Position numbers and translations under genes: made by a program | Notes under the pieces: generated by a model | What the model saw: only the letters and a program-made list of their open reading frames with translations | Told to the model about the DNA's origin: nothing | Database searches by the model: none | From: Chitinophaga vietnamensis | GTDB lineage: Bacteria > Bacteroidota > Bacteroidia > Chitinophagales > Chitinophagaceae | Direction of reading: 5' to 3' | Assembly: GCF_902167635.1 (NCBI RefSeq) | Contig: NZ_CABHMS010000008.1 | Coordinates: forward strand, 62,001-126,000 | DNA length: 64,000 nt | Shown: positions 38,301 to 45,684 of the stretch, piece after piece | Position numbering within the stretch: the first letter of the stretch is position 1 | Layout of the letters: the number at the start of each line of letters is the position of its first letter

Positions 38301-38572
38301 TGACCACTATCGCGATGGTGATCGGTATGTTGCCGATCGCGATGGCAACAGGCGGTGTGGCCTCTACCAAGAACGGCCTCGCCTGGGTGATTATCGGCGG
38401 CCTGATCAGCTCCATGTTCCTCACCCTTATCGTAGTGCCGGTGGTGTACATGGTGGTAGACAAGATGATGGCGAGATTCGGCATGGGCAAGCTTTCCAAG
38501 AAGCGCTACATCCGTCAGCGCATGGTGGCTTCCTATGAAGAAGTACCGTTAAATGAAGTGCACGTGAATTAA
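35393..38572 (+). CDS. RND efflux transporter permease (AcrB/HAE1-like)
   Basis: Inner-membrane proton-driven drug or lipid exporter, 1059 residues. The N-terminus KITEVSIKRPTIVVVVFTI and SPNEVESTITKKIEDAI are typical; the proton relay residues D401 and D402 are present in GILVDDAIVVLENIYRH. Twelve hydrophobic segments in two halves and two large periplasmic loops fit the family. It is the last gene of the operon and is followed by a good terminator. The lack of an acidic or hydrophobic specificity signature prevents naming the substrate. Confidence 0.96.
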   Translation: MKITEVSIKRPTIVVVVFTILTLLGVMSYKSLNYELLPKFSSPVVTISTIYPGASPNEVESTITKKIEDAIASMEKIKKITSKSSESLSIITVELNNDANVDIALQDAQRKVNAILADLPGDAKPPSLNKFSLDDLPIMTLSATAKMDDKQFYDLVDKKLQPLLSRLPGVAQVSLTGGQEREIQVNVDPKKLQAFNLSILQLRQLITNANLDFPTGKVKTANEQILIRLAGKYKSVDQLRNLVLKTTETGTQVRLMDVADVQDAQKDAERIARVDGVNAIALQVQKQTDANAVTVSEEMKKAIARIEKDYAANDLKILVANDSSDFTLESANSVIHDLILAVILVAVVMLLFLHSIRSALFVMISIPASLIATFIGMKLMGFSLNLMSLLGLSLVVGILVDDAIVVLENIYRHMEMGKNRVRAAFDGVKEIGFTVTSITLVIVVVFLPISLTNELVSKILREFCVVVMISTMLSLLSSFMIVPLLSSRFGKLEHITGKNLFEKFILWFERQLQSFTAWMTGILKWALGHKAITLIAAIGLLVAALQMSKYYIGGEFIPKGDRGQFIVQLEMPKDASVEQSNQATRKAEQYLNKKQEITRLITTVGQTSEDGFGNSQSTAYKSEITVMLVDPEKRKDASDIYAAKVKKELKAILPGVKVKTTDVSILGTAERAPVELVVMGSELDSVMAFARKAMDTLKTVPGASEVKLSVEEGNPEINVQVDRDKMAALGLTLDAVGGTMQTAFSGTADDSKVKFRQGDYEYDINIRFDDFNRKNIQDVSNIQFVNDKGQLIKLSQFATVTEGSGPSHLERRDKNTSVSVQAQVSGRPSGTVTQDFAAKLEKMKKPAGISYLFGGDAENQGDSFGTLGAALLISIVMVYLIMVALYDNYIYPFVVLFSIPLAIIGALLALALTNNTLNIFTILGMIMLIGLVAKNAIILVDFTNQMKEQGQSTYHALIHANNARLRPILMTTIAMVIGMLPIAMATGGVASTKNGLAWVIIGGLISSMFLTLIVVPVVYMVVDKMMARFGMGKLSKKRYIRQRMVASYEEVPLNEVHVN

Positions 38573-38625
38573 AATATTTTGATGAAATGTTACTAACAGT
38601 GTAACAGTTGTAGGTTTAGGTAAAT

Positions 38626-38660
38626 AGCCGGAATAATCTTATTCCGGCTTAATTTTTTTT
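38626..38660 (+). terminator. Terminator of the RND operon
   Basis: AGCCGGAATAA (38626-38636) and TTATTCCGGCT (38639-38649) with a tight loop, then TAATTTTTTTT. Confidence 0.87.
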
Positions 38661-38721
38661 ATTCTTTGATTTTCACAAGAAATCCTTTCCTGTTTACAAG
38701 TCAGATGAGATGATCCACTGT

Positions 38722-38729
38722 TAAATTTG
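38722..38729 (+). promoter_or_regulatory. -7 element for the beta-propeller gene
   Basis: TAAATTTG matches TAnnTTTG, 18 bases before the ATG at 38748. Confidence 0.45.
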
Positions 38730-38747
38730 TGGCCGTAAAATCTTCTT

Positions 38748-39620
38748 ATGAAAACAATTACCCAGCTGATCGCCTTATTGATAACTTTTTCAGTAGCGCA
38801 AGCCCAGCGCACGATCCCCGGATTAGCCAGCCCGGAGAGCGTGGTAGCCTATGAAGATGGCTACTTCGTTTCCAATATCGGCGCCAAACTCGATCCTGTA
38901 GCCAAAGACGGCGACGGATCTATTTACTTCATTAAAAAAGGGAAAGTGATACCGGCCAATTTTGCCGGCGATACTTTAAATGCCCCCAAAGGACTGGAAG
39001 TAATCGGGCAACACCTGTATGTTGCGGATATCGATCATGTAAGAGGTTACGATATCCCTTCTCACAAAAAAATATTCGATCTCAACCTGGAAGGCAAAGC
39101 AGTACTGCTGAATGATGTAACCAAGGTAAGCGACAGCCTGCTGGCCATCAGCGACTCATTCAAAGGAAATGTACTGCTGGTAAACGTACGCAATGGAGAG
39201 TGGAAAGTATTGAATGGCGAAGTGCCGATGTCTAACGGCCTCGCGTATGATGCGCATACCGATATGTTGTACGTATGCTCTATGGGGCCTAACCTGGATG
39301 GCAGTGGCAAAATTTTTGGCAAGCATCTGCGTAATGACGGAGAAGCTTTCACGGTGCTGGAAAACTCTCCCAGCGGGCTTTTCGACGGACTGGTACAGTT
39401 AGATGAGCATCGTTTGCTGCTGTCCGACTGGATCACCGTGAAAAACCCTGCAGAGGGCAAGCTGGTGGTATATGACCTTGTTAGCAAAACATCCAGGGTG
39501 ATTAAAACGGAACGTTCTCCAGCCGATATCGCGCTGGATCTGCATAATCGCACACTATTGATTCCGCAATTATTAGACAACAGACTGGTATTGGTACCAC
39601 TGAAAAGTTTAGGCCTCTAG
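38748..39620 (+). CDS. SMP-30/NHL-like beta-propeller exported protein
   Basis: 290-residue exported protein: signal peptide (LIALLITFSVAQAQ), then repeats with the pattern of a six-bladed propeller, e.g. YFVSNIG, APKGLEVIGQHLYVADIDHV, LLAISDSFKGNVLLV, MSNGLAYDAHTDMLYVCSMG and RSPADIALDLHNRTLLIPQL. This resembles SMP-30/gluconolactonase and NHL proteins. Whether it is an enzyme or a binding protein is not shown. Transcribed alone and convergent with the methyltransferase gene, ending three bases from its stop. Confidence 0.78.
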   Translation: MKTITQLIALLITFSVAQAQRTIPGLASPESVVAYEDGYFVSNIGAKLDPVAKDGDGSIYFIKKGKVIPANFAGDTLNAPKGLEVIGQHLYVADIDHVRGYDIPSHKKIFDLNLEGKAVLLNDVTKVSDSLLAISDSFKGNVLLVNVRNGEWKVLNGEVPMSNGLAYDAHTDMLYVCSMGPNLDGSGKIFGKHLRNDGEAFTVLENSPSGLFDGLVQLDEHRLLLSDWITVKNPAEGKLVVYDLVSKTSRVIKTERSPADIALDLHNRTLLIPQLLDNRLVLVPLKSLGL

Positions 39621-39622
39621 CT

Positions 39623-41209
39623 TTATTTTCTTGCGAGCAATAGCATGTGTGATACAGGAAATGGAATAGGTTGAGGTGCACTGCTTTCATACGGGCGAAA
39701 GAGTTGCACCTTACCTTCCAGCCTGTTTTTTACGATCCATTCGTTGCGGTAGGCATGGGAAAGATTGTCCAGCCTGAACCCCGCCGCTTCCAGTGCGGCT
39801 TTCCAGTCGTTATAATTCCAGAAACAGAAAGTTTCGTGCATCTCGCTCAGCCAGTTATCGTGGTAATCTTTCTTGAATAAAAATTCGCAGGCGTCCTGCA
39901 TGGATAGCTGGCAATAGGTTTTCCCTTCGATGCTCACCCATTCATGTGGCAGGCGGTATCCTTCGTGGTGGCGGAAGTCCTGCGCAAAGCGTTCAAAAAG
40001 CGCTTTGGTAGAGAGTTTGCCGAGATAGGCCGCCAGCTGGTGCGTGTCGGTGTTAGTGGGCATGGGGAGGCTGTTTTCGCCGTCCTGGTCGTTGAGCCAT
40101 AGCAATACTGTTTCTTCTCTGTTTTCAGGTCCTACCACATCGCGGTTAATCCACACGCCGCCCGGTACCAGCTCCTGGTAACGGTGACGGATAAACGCTA
40201 ATAAATCTTCCCGGCTGCCATAAGATTCTATTTCATGTGTGAGAGAGGAGGTATGAATGGTGTTCATACTGCCCGGTTCGAATACTGTTCCGGTGACGGC
40301 ATTTTTCTGGGAGAAGAACACGGAAGGGTTCGAAAACTCGCCATTGTGGCGGCGTTGCAGGCAGAGGTCATATAGATGGCGGGATACTTCTATCCCGTAA
40401 AAATCACATTCATGCAGGCGATCGTCTTCCGTGGCGATCTTGATCCAGGAGCCGGCCGCGCAGCCGATATCACCGATATTGCCGGTTTGTATATAGGGCG
40501 CTGTTTCTTTGTATTTCAATGCTGCGATATCATCCATCTGCTTCACATATACGCTGTAATCGCGGGTGGCGGTGAGGTCGCCATCGGTGCCGATGATCGG
40601 ATCTTTCAGAATATGTTGCACCTTCTCCCCTACATTATACAAGGACCACACCTTGAATGATGCGGGATGCATCAGATCCAGTATGGCCGGGCTTTTGCGC
40701 CAGTGGGGCGTATTGGCTACGAGCTTCACGATATCCCACGGCATGGGTCCGACGAAGCTATCCGTAGCGGGGTCCCACTCTGCTGGCAGCACTTTGAAGC
40801 CGCGGGCCAGGTACATATCTTTCACGCCGGTAGAACAGATCACGAGGGTATTTTGCGGCGTAAGCGTATGCCGCCCTTCGCTGGAATGCCGGATGGTTTT
40901 GATGGTGTAATCGGAGAAGTCGGGGATCACGCCTACATCGTCGATACCGTAAACATATGCGGGTACATCCAGGGAGTTGGAAAATTCCTGTATGATCATG
41001 GCCCGGAGATAGAATGGTACCGGGTTCCGTTTGGTGCCGAGATGATTGGCAGAGGTAACGGCGAAGATCACGCCATCGATCTCCTGTGGGTCTAACGGGG
41101 AGCCATATACGTCATTTTCGCCTTCCAGCCTGCATTTGATGAGGCGGTTCAGGTATTTGAATTGGAAGTCGGTCAGTAGGTGATGGCGTCCGGGAATCAA
41201 TAAATACAT
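39623..41209 (-). CDS. Adenylyltransferase-like domain fused to SAM methyltransferase
   Basis: 528 residues in two parts. Residues 1 to about 165 resemble an NMN adenylyltransferase-type nucleotidyltransferase: PGRHHLLTDFQFKYLNRL at the start and SANHLGTKRNPVPFYLRAMI at 53-72, followed by YVYGIDDVGVIPDF. The usual HxGH ATP motif is not clearly present (RHHLLT instead), so activity is uncertain. From about 215 a class I methyltransferase begins, with motif I GDIGCAAGSW at 246-255 and later YQELVPGGVWINRD. It lies downstream of the NAD salvage genes and in their direction, but a 440-base repeat region intervenes. Its substrate might be a nicotinamide or nucleotide compound; that is inference. 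Confidence 0.7.
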   Translation of the reverse strand: MYLLIPGRHHLLTDFQFKYLNRLIKCRLEGENDVYGSPLDPQEIDGVIFAVTSANHLGTKRNPVPFYLRAMIIQEFSNSLDVPAYVYGIDDVGVIPDFSDYTIKTIRHSSEGRHTLTPQNTLVICSTGVKDMYLARGFKVLPAEWDPATDSFVGPMPWDIVKLVANTPHWRKSPAILDLMHPASFKVWSLYNVGEKVQHILKDPIIGTDGDLTATRDYSVYVKQMDDIAALKYKETAPYIQTGNIGDIGCAAGSWIKIATEDDRLHECDFYGIEVSRHLYDLCLQRRHNGEFSNPSVFFSQKNAVTGTVFEPGSMNTIHTSSLTHEIESYGSREDLLAFIRHRYQELVPGGVWINRDVVGPENREETVLLWLNDQDGENSLPMPTNTDTHQLAAYLGKLSTKALFERFAQDFRHHEGYRLPHEWVSIEGKTYCQLSMQDACEFLFKKDYHDNWLSEMHETFCFWNYNDWKAALEAAGFRLDNLSHAYRNEWIVKNRLEGKVQLFRPYESSAPQPIPFPVSHMLLLARK

Positions 41210-41263
41210 GGCATGAAGTTAAGGAATGGAAATTGTTTTTTGATGTTATGTAAATGTGTGCGG

Positions 41264-41417
41264 GGGCTATCGCTCCTACGGAGCTGGGCGATGTTGGTCC
41301 GTATTTGTGTCTACCGGGCTATCGCTCCTACGGAGCTGCGTGATGTTGTTTCGTATTTGTGTCTACCGGGCTATCGCTCCTACGGAGCTGGCGATGTTGG
41401 TTCGTATTTGTGTCTAT
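41264..41417. repeat. Three tandem copies of a 52-base unit
   Basis: Units at 41264-41315, 41316-41367 and 41368-41417. Each begins GGGCTATCGCTCCTACGGAG and ends GTATTTGTGTCTA, with few differences. The copies abut with no variable spacer. They lie between the NAMPT and methyltransferase genes, in a 441-base gap (41210-41650) without a gene. Confidence 0.85.
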
Positions 41418-41453
41418 GGGCTTAACATTGTTGCTGCACAATCGTCAACGCAT

Positions 41454-41571
41454 CGCCCCTGCGGGGCGTAATATTGGTAGAAAAGCGGGAGCAACACAAC
41501 ACCTCGCCCCGTAGGGGCGAAAGCCCGGTAGCCCGGTGGCGGCCCACACAGCAATAAGCCCCGTAGGGGCG
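41454..41571. repeat. Series of GCCCC-GTA-GGGGC palindromes
   Basis: Three short palindromes: CGCCCC-TGC-GGGGCG (41454-41468), TCGCCCC-GTA-GGGGCGA (41504-41520) and GCCCC-GTA-GGGGC (41558-41570). The spacing text includes TAATATTGGTAGAAA. The same core is found inside the thi operon (21621-21633). This resembles REP-like elements frequent in Bacteroidota genomes. Confidence 0.7.
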
Positions 41572-41592
41572 ACACACTCATACATACAGGAA

Positions 41593-41618
41593 CCCCGCCG
41601 GTATTTTTAACGGCGGGG
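41593..41618 (-). terminator. Hairpin downstream of the NAMPT gene
   Basis: CCCCGCCG (41593-41600) pairs with CGGCGGGG (41611-41618), 10-base loop, 33 bases after the NAMPT stop. The T-run on the minus strand is poor, so termination may be partial. Confidence 0.5.
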
Positions 41619-41650
41619 CGAGGTGAAAACATGGAAGAAAAAATGATGCT

Positions 41651-43066
41651 TTATAACGCCGCGGTTTTTCTGATCTCTTCAAATGTATAGCTGCGGGTAA
41701 CGCTACCATTTTCAAAAACGGTTTGCATAACATCCTGTAGTTCGGGCGCTTCGTCTTCACGATACGTCTTGAAACTGCCGTTTTCTTTTACCAGCTTGAG
41801 TTTGCCGGCTTTGGATTTTTTGAAAGAGGTACGCATTTGTCCGTTGGCATCGAGTTCTACGGGCATTTTTTGTACATCAACGGGCTGGCCGTTCAATTCG
41901 GCGTAGGCGCATTTGAGCGCGAACTCTTGTGTATCGCGGTTTACGCGTTGCAGGAGGGCGCCGCCCATGCCCAGTGCCAGGTTCTCCGCACTGATGCCGG
42001 CTTTTTCCAGTGCGGCGAAGATGCCGGGGATGGAAGAATAGCTGATGCCGTCGCCCTGGATCACGCGAACCTGCGGCGGCAGTACTTTGTAGCCTTTTTC
42101 GTTGATGGTGAACCCGAATTTTTCCATCAGGATGTGGAATATGCGGAGCAGGGTTTGTACGGGGTCGCCGCTATCGGGGCGGATCACGAGGGTGCCCTCT
42201 CTTTTCAGTATCTGTTCTTTGAGTTCGGCGCCCCAGTATTCCTCACATGCGCGGAAGATGTTGTAAGAGTCGGATACGCAGGCGATGGTGCCGGTTGGGA
42301 AGGTGTTGAGCACATGTTTGAATATTTCCAGTTCTCCTTTTTCGCCGAGGAGCGTAACGATGGAGTGCTCTGTGGCCGGGATAGAGAGGCCTGGTGCGGT
42401 TTGCGCGTTATAGTAACGTTTGGCGAGAACGGAACCGGCGAGGGTATCGCTGCCGGAGAAGTTCACCAGGTGGGCGCTGCCGCCGATGCCGGCACTTTCT
42501 ACGGAGCTGGCGCCGCGGAAACCGAAATCGTTCAGTACGAAGTCGATCCCTGCGAAAGCGGCTGCACTGGCGGTTTTATCGTAGTATGCTTTTACTATTT
42601 TTTTAATTTCCCGGGAAACGGATGCTACGGTACAGGGGTACCATACCTGCATGAGCAGCGTTTCGAGGAAGTTGGTGAGCCAGAAGCAGTTAGGGTCGGT
42701 GTTTTCGATGGTCATCAGCACATTTCGTACAGGCACTACCGTGCCTTCGGCTACGGCCCTGATCTTCACGGGCAGCCTGCCGCCATGTTCGCGGATGATA
42801 TATTCAAAGCGGCTGCGGTCAAATACATCGCTGCGACCAAACACTTCCAGCAGCATCTTTTCTGCTTCGTCAATCTTTTCTTTCGTGATCACCACTCCTT
42901 CGAGATACGCTTTCATAAAGTATTGCAGGCCGTAGAAGACGGTTTCATCAAATTTGCCGCCGCGACTTTCAAGGTAGGAATAAATGTACTGGGTGCCTGG
43001 CAGGTAAAGCTTGTGGTGTGAGTATTTATAGGCATCAGCGAGGAGGATGAGGTTTTCCTTTGTCAT
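41651..43066 (-). CDS. nadV: Nicotinamide phosphoribosyltransferase (NadV/NAMPT type)
   Basis: Makes NMN from nicotinamide and PRPP. About 471 residues. The N-terminus NLILLADAYKYSHHKLYLPG and YSYLESRGG are NAMPT-like; the core has LNDFGFRGASSVESAGIGGS, the catalytic-loop region ATEHSIVTLLGE, and VIRPDSGDPVQTLL. Start set at ATG 43066; an in-frame TTG at 43084 would overlap the previous gene and is unlike the family. It lies 11 bases behind the NMN adenylyltransferase/Nudix gene, which uses its product, so the pair makes NAD from nicotinamide in two steps. Confidence 0.94.
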   Translation of the reverse strand: MTKENLILLADAYKYSHHKLYLPGTQYIYSYLESRGGKFDETVFYGLQYFMKAYLEGVVITKEKIDEAEKMLLEVFGRSDVFDRSRFEYIIREHGGRLPVKIRAVAEGTVVPVRNVLMTIENTDPNCFWLTNFLETLLMQVWYPCTVASVSREIKKIVKAYYDKTASAAAFAGIDFVLNDFGFRGASSVESAGIGGSAHLVNFSGSDTLAGSVLAKRYYNAQTAPGLSIPATEHSIVTLLGEKGELEIFKHVLNTFPTGTIACVSDSYNIFRACEEYWGAELKEQILKREGTLVIRPDSGDPVQTLLRIFHILMEKFGFTINEKGYKVLPPQVRVIQGDGISYSSIPGIFAALEKAGISAENLALGMGGALLQRVNRDTQEFALKCAYAELNGQPVDVQKMPVELDANGQMRTSFKKSKAGKLKLVKENGSFKTYREDEAPELQDVMQTVFENGSVTRSYTFEEIRKTAAL

Positions 43067-43077
43067 AACGAAACGTT

Positions 43078-43980
43078 TTAGCAAGAATATTTTTCAATCA
43101 ATTTTTCCATCAGGGGGATATGTGTATCGGTGATCTCAGCCCGGGCGATCAGGTTACGTATATCCTTTACCGTTACCCATCTCAGTTCGGCGAGATCATC
43201 GTTGGGAGCGGATTCTCCCTGGATGAGGTCCGTGCTGAAGAGGGTGGTGATAATTTTGTTGATCTCGGAGCGGTAGCGCCAGTCGTCTACCCGGAGGGAG
43301 GCTACATATTCCATGGCGCTGGTTTCAATGGGTCCGCATTCTTCCTGTAATTCGCGGCGGGCGGCCGTTTCAAAACTGTCATCTTCCGGATCGGAGAAGC
43401 CGCCGGGCAGGCGCCAGGCTGTTTCATTCGGTTTGCGGCCCAGCAGCAATTCGGTTTTGTTGTGCCGGAACACCGCGATGTCAACGGTGGCGAATACAGA
43501 TGGAAAGAGATTATAAGTATTGTAAATGATGCCCGCCCGGAACTCTTCGGTGTCAAACACTTTATCGGAGATGGCTTCGCGCATGGCGGTGGCATTATAG
43601 TCTTTCACCGGCGCGAGCGCTTCGGTGGTATAGCGGCCGTTGTACGTGGTGATGAAGCTGTCGCGGCTGCCGTATAGCAGAAAGGTTTCGTGCGGAAAAT
43701 TATTATGCAGCAGCTCATCGAGCTTTTTAGACCATACGGTGTCACTCTTTTGATCGCTGAGCGGCAATACCACTATTTCGGGGAACTGTTGTTTGATCAT
43801 GCGCTCGCGGGTGTAGAAGTCGAGCGGGTTTTTGCGGCTGCCTTTCACCGGACTTACACCCAATATGATCAGCACGCGGTTGTGTTTCTGTTTTACCTGC
43901 CGGATGATTTCCAGGTGCCCTTCATGTAAGGACGGTGTCTGGAACCTGGCGATGATAACTCCTGTGGGCTTTGTTTGCAT
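43078..43980 (-). CDS. nadM: Bifunctional NMN adenylyltransferase / Nudix hydrolase
   Basis: 300 residues with two domains. The N-terminal NadM-type adenylyltransferase has the ATP motif HEGH at residues 19-22 (ARFQTPSLHEGHLEII) and the second motif GSRKNPLDFYTRERMI. The C-terminal Nudix domain has an intact box: GGFSDPED, then ETAARRELQEECG. The first domain adenylates NMN to NAD; the second probably hydrolyses ADP-ribose. First gene of the operon, 13 bases after the NrtR operator, and followed by the NAMPT gene. Confidence 0.95.
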   Translation of the reverse strand: MQTKPTGVIIARFQTPSLHEGHLEIIRQVKQKHNRVLIILGVSPVKGSRKNPLDFYTRERMIKQQFPEIVVLPLSDQKSDTVWSKKLDELLHNNFPHETFLLYGSRDSFITTYNGRYTTEALAPVKDYNATAMREAISDKVFDTEEFRAGIIYNTYNLFPSVFATVDIAVFRHNKTELLLGRKPNETAWRLPGGFSDPEDDSFETAARRELQEECGPIETSAMEYVASLRVDDWRYRSEINKIITTLFSTDLIQGESAPNDDLAELRWVTVKDIRNLIARAEITDTHIPLMEKLIEKYSC

Positions 43981-43992
43981 CTTCGCTGCTAT

Positions 43993-44013
43993 TTTGTGTA
44001 ATTGTTACACAAA
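43993..44013. promoter_or_regulatory. NrtR-type operator 1 (over the -7 element)
   Basis: Perfect inverted repeat: arms TTTGTGTAA (43993-44001) and TTACACAAA (44005-44013) around a TTG centre. It overlaps the -7 element of the nadM-NAMPT promoter and lies next to the gene of an NrtR-type regulator. Operator function is inferred from position and symmetry. Confidence 0.75.
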
Positions 44014-44040
44014 TATAGAAAGGTATTTCACATCTCCAAA
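44010..44040 (-). promoter_or_regulatory. Promoter of the nadM-NAMPT operon
   Basis: Minus-strand TTTG (44040-44037), 19 bases, then TATATTTG (44017-44010): an ideal TTTG-N19-TAnnTTTG promoter. The transcript would start about 25 bases before the nadM ATG. Confidence 0.8.
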
Positions 44041-44045
44041 ATTAT

Positions 44046-44066
44046 TTTTTGTAAAAAATACACAAA
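44046..44066. promoter_or_regulatory. NrtR-type operator 2 (upstream of -33)
   Basis: TTTTTGTAA, three bases, ATACACAAA: the same layout as operator 1 with one mismatch in each arm. It lies five bases beyond the -33 element, so two bound dimers would flank the promoter. Confidence 0.6.
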
Positions 44067-44091
44067 ATAGATTTTTATAGAGAGATGATGA

Positions 44092-44778
44092 TTAGATCTC
44101 GAATGCGATTCCTTCTTTCTTCAGTTGAAAATAGCGCGACTCATCAAAGCTGAAAAGCTTGGCTGGCCTGCCTTGCGACACTTGTTTCTGTTTTTCGTTA
44201 TGGGCGATCAGGATGCCCAGATGGTGTATCTTCTTTTGAAAATTCCTGCGGTCTATCGGCCGGTCGAGCAGTGTTTCATATAATTTTTCCAGGTCGGCTA
44301 TCGGGAATTTCTTATCCAGTAGTTCGAAGCCGATCGGCTCATAGCGTATTTTATTGCGCAGCCGTTTCACCGCGAGGTCGATAATATCGGCGTGATCAAA
44401 TGCAAGTGCGGGCAGGTCTTTGATATTAAACCAGGATGCATCTTCTGCATCGGAGCTGGCGGCGAGTTTGAAATTGGTGGGGTTTACCAGTCCGAAATAG
44501 GCCACAGACACCACTCTCCCGCGGGGGTCGCGTTGTGGCTGGCCGAAAGAATACAGCTGTTCGAGGTAGTTGATGTTCACGCCGGCTTCGGTGAGCAGTT
44601 CACGGGTAACGGCATTTTCGAGCGATTCGTTATCGTGCACAAATCCACCGGGCAGCGCCCAGGTATGCATAAACGGTTCGATGGTACGCTTGATCAGCAG
44701 TACCACAATGCCTTCCCGCGGGATATACCCGAACACCACGGCATCAACGGTTAATCTGATATGCTGTTTAATTGGCAA
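44092..44778 (-). CDS. nrtR: NrtR-type Nudix-related transcriptional regulator
   Basis: Regulator of NAD metabolism with an ADP-ribose-sensing Nudix-like domain and a C-terminal winged helix. The Nudix-like box is degenerate: GGFVHDNESLENAVTRELLT then EAG, where Thr replaces the first Glu of the catalytic EE, as expected for a sensor that no longer hydrolyses. The C-terminal part (RRNFQKKIHHLGILIAHNE, then GRPAKLFSFDESRY) is the DNA-binding domain. 228 residues is usual. It lies upstream of, and in line with, the nadM-NAMPT operon whose promoter carries two matching inverted repeats. Confidence 0.9.
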   Translation of the reverse strand: MPIKQHIRLTVDAVVFGYIPREGIVVLLIKRTIEPFMHTWALPGGFVHDNESLENAVTRELLTEAGVNINYLEQLYSFGQPQRDPRGRVVSVAYFGLVNPTNFKLAASSDAEDASWFNIKDLPALAFDHADIIDLAVKRLRNKIRYEPIGFELLDKKFPIADLEKLYETLLDRPIDRRNFQKKIHHLGILIAHNEKQKQVSQGRPAKLFSFDESRYFQLKKEGIAFEI

Positions 44779-44789
44779 AAGAAAGCGGA

Positions 44790-45194
44790 TTATCGTCCTT
44801 TAATATATTGTTCTATCTGGCTGGTGCCTTTATGCAAATTTACGAACAACGGGTTTTTAGCCGGGTCGAAAACGATGATGGTATTGGTTTCCCAGGCATC
44901 TTGCGGAGCGGGCAGCTCGATGATCACTTCCTGCCCGTTCAGGCGATGGAACACGAGACTGTCTTTCGCCGCCATATGCGCCTTAAACCCTTGTTGGTCG
45001 AGGTAATCGGTGAGTTGCTTTTTTAGCTGCAGAATAGAATCGGTGAGCGGCCCCGGCGCCGGTTTGCTTTCGCGGTACACGTAGCATTTCTCGTTGATCA
45101 CATCGTAAGCGGACCTGTCCACTTCATTTTTGCTGTTTTGCTTGCAGGCAAACAGCAGGCAGGTGAGGACGAGGAGTGATAATATCTTTTTCAT
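44790..45194 (-). CDS. Hypothetical lipoprotein
   Basis: About 134 residues. Start at ATG 45194 gives a standard lipoprotein signal (MKKILSLLVLTCLLFAC) with Cys near 17. The rest is soluble, with a helix SILQLKKQLTDYLDQQGFKA and a strand NGQEVIIELPAP. No family recognised. An in-frame codon at 45221 overlaps the next gene and is not favoured. It lies between the NTF2-like gene and nrtR, all on the same strand and close together, so all three could be one transcript. Confidence 0.65.
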   Translation of the reverse strand: MKKILSLLVLTCLLFACKQNSKNEVDRSAYDVINEKCYVYRESKPAPGPLTDSILQLKKQLTDYLDQQGFKAHMAAKDSLVFHRLNGQEVIIELPAPQDAWETNTIIVFDPAKNPLFVNLHKGTSQIEQYIKGR

Positions 45195-45205
45195 GATTCG
45201 GTAAC

Positions 45206-45601
45206 TTAAGGTTCGTAGCAAGCGTAGTTACGCTGGCGATAAATTTTGCCATCGCGGAATTCGATGATCGTACAGATAAACGCTTTCATGATCTGCCCGC
45301 GGCGGTACTGGCCGGCATCTACGCCGATTTCGCCGGTCCATTTGGCTTCCACTGCAAGCGTATTGCCGGATTCAAATGCTTTCAGCACAGCAAAATGTTG
45401 CGACTTGAGAATAAGTTTGTTCGTGGCCATGCTGTCGAGCATGGTATCAAAGTTCCGCTGTTTGATATCATTCGACAGTTGATTCGGATATTCCGTCTGG
45501 ATGATATTTGGATGAAAAATGTTGGCAAATTCGGTAGCATCGGCTGAAAAGCTTTCCAGCAGCTGAAAGTACCGGTGCACCAGGGCCAGTTTTTCGTCCA
45601 T
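45206..45601 (-). CDS. SnoaL/NTF2-like domain protein
   Basis: A 131-residue single-domain protein of the NTF2-like cone fold. Seen: a helix EKLALVHRYFQLLESFSADA, the FANIFHPNIIQTEYP segment, LAVEAKWTGEIG and the final strand IIEFRDGKIYRQRNYACYEP. Such proteins are often enzymes or binding domains for small hydrophobic molecules; this one cannot be specified. No signal peptide. An inverted repeat (45631-45658) lies upstream. Confidence 0.82.
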   Translation of the reverse strand: MDEKLALVHRYFQLLESFSADATEFANIFHPNIIQTEYPNQLSNDIKQRNFDTMLDSMATNKLILKSQHFAVLKAFESGNTLAVEAKWTGEIGVDAGQYRRGQIMKAFICTIIEFRDGKIYRQRNYACYEP

Positions 45602-45630
45602 GTGAACTTTAATAACGAATATTTATCTGT

Positions 45631-45658
45631 AACGAATTGCGAATTTATAAAATTCGTT
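45631..45658. repeat. Inverted repeat upstream of the NTF2-like gene
   Basis: AACGAATT (45631-45638) and AATTCGTT (45651-45658), 12 bases apart, between the M28 stop and the NTF2-like start. CGAAT also occurs nearby at 45616. Either an operator or a weak terminator of the M28 gene. Confidence 0.35.
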
Positions 45659-45684
45659 CTTAAAGGTACATGACGGCCACTGAA

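Noticed and set aside
41264-41417. Possible CRISPR array
   Set aside because: The 52-base copies abut with no variable spacers and no cas gene is near; they are tandem repeats.
41837-43021. 394-codon open frame on the plus strand
   Set aside because: Fully antisense to the NAMPT gene, whose conserved motifs decide the strand.
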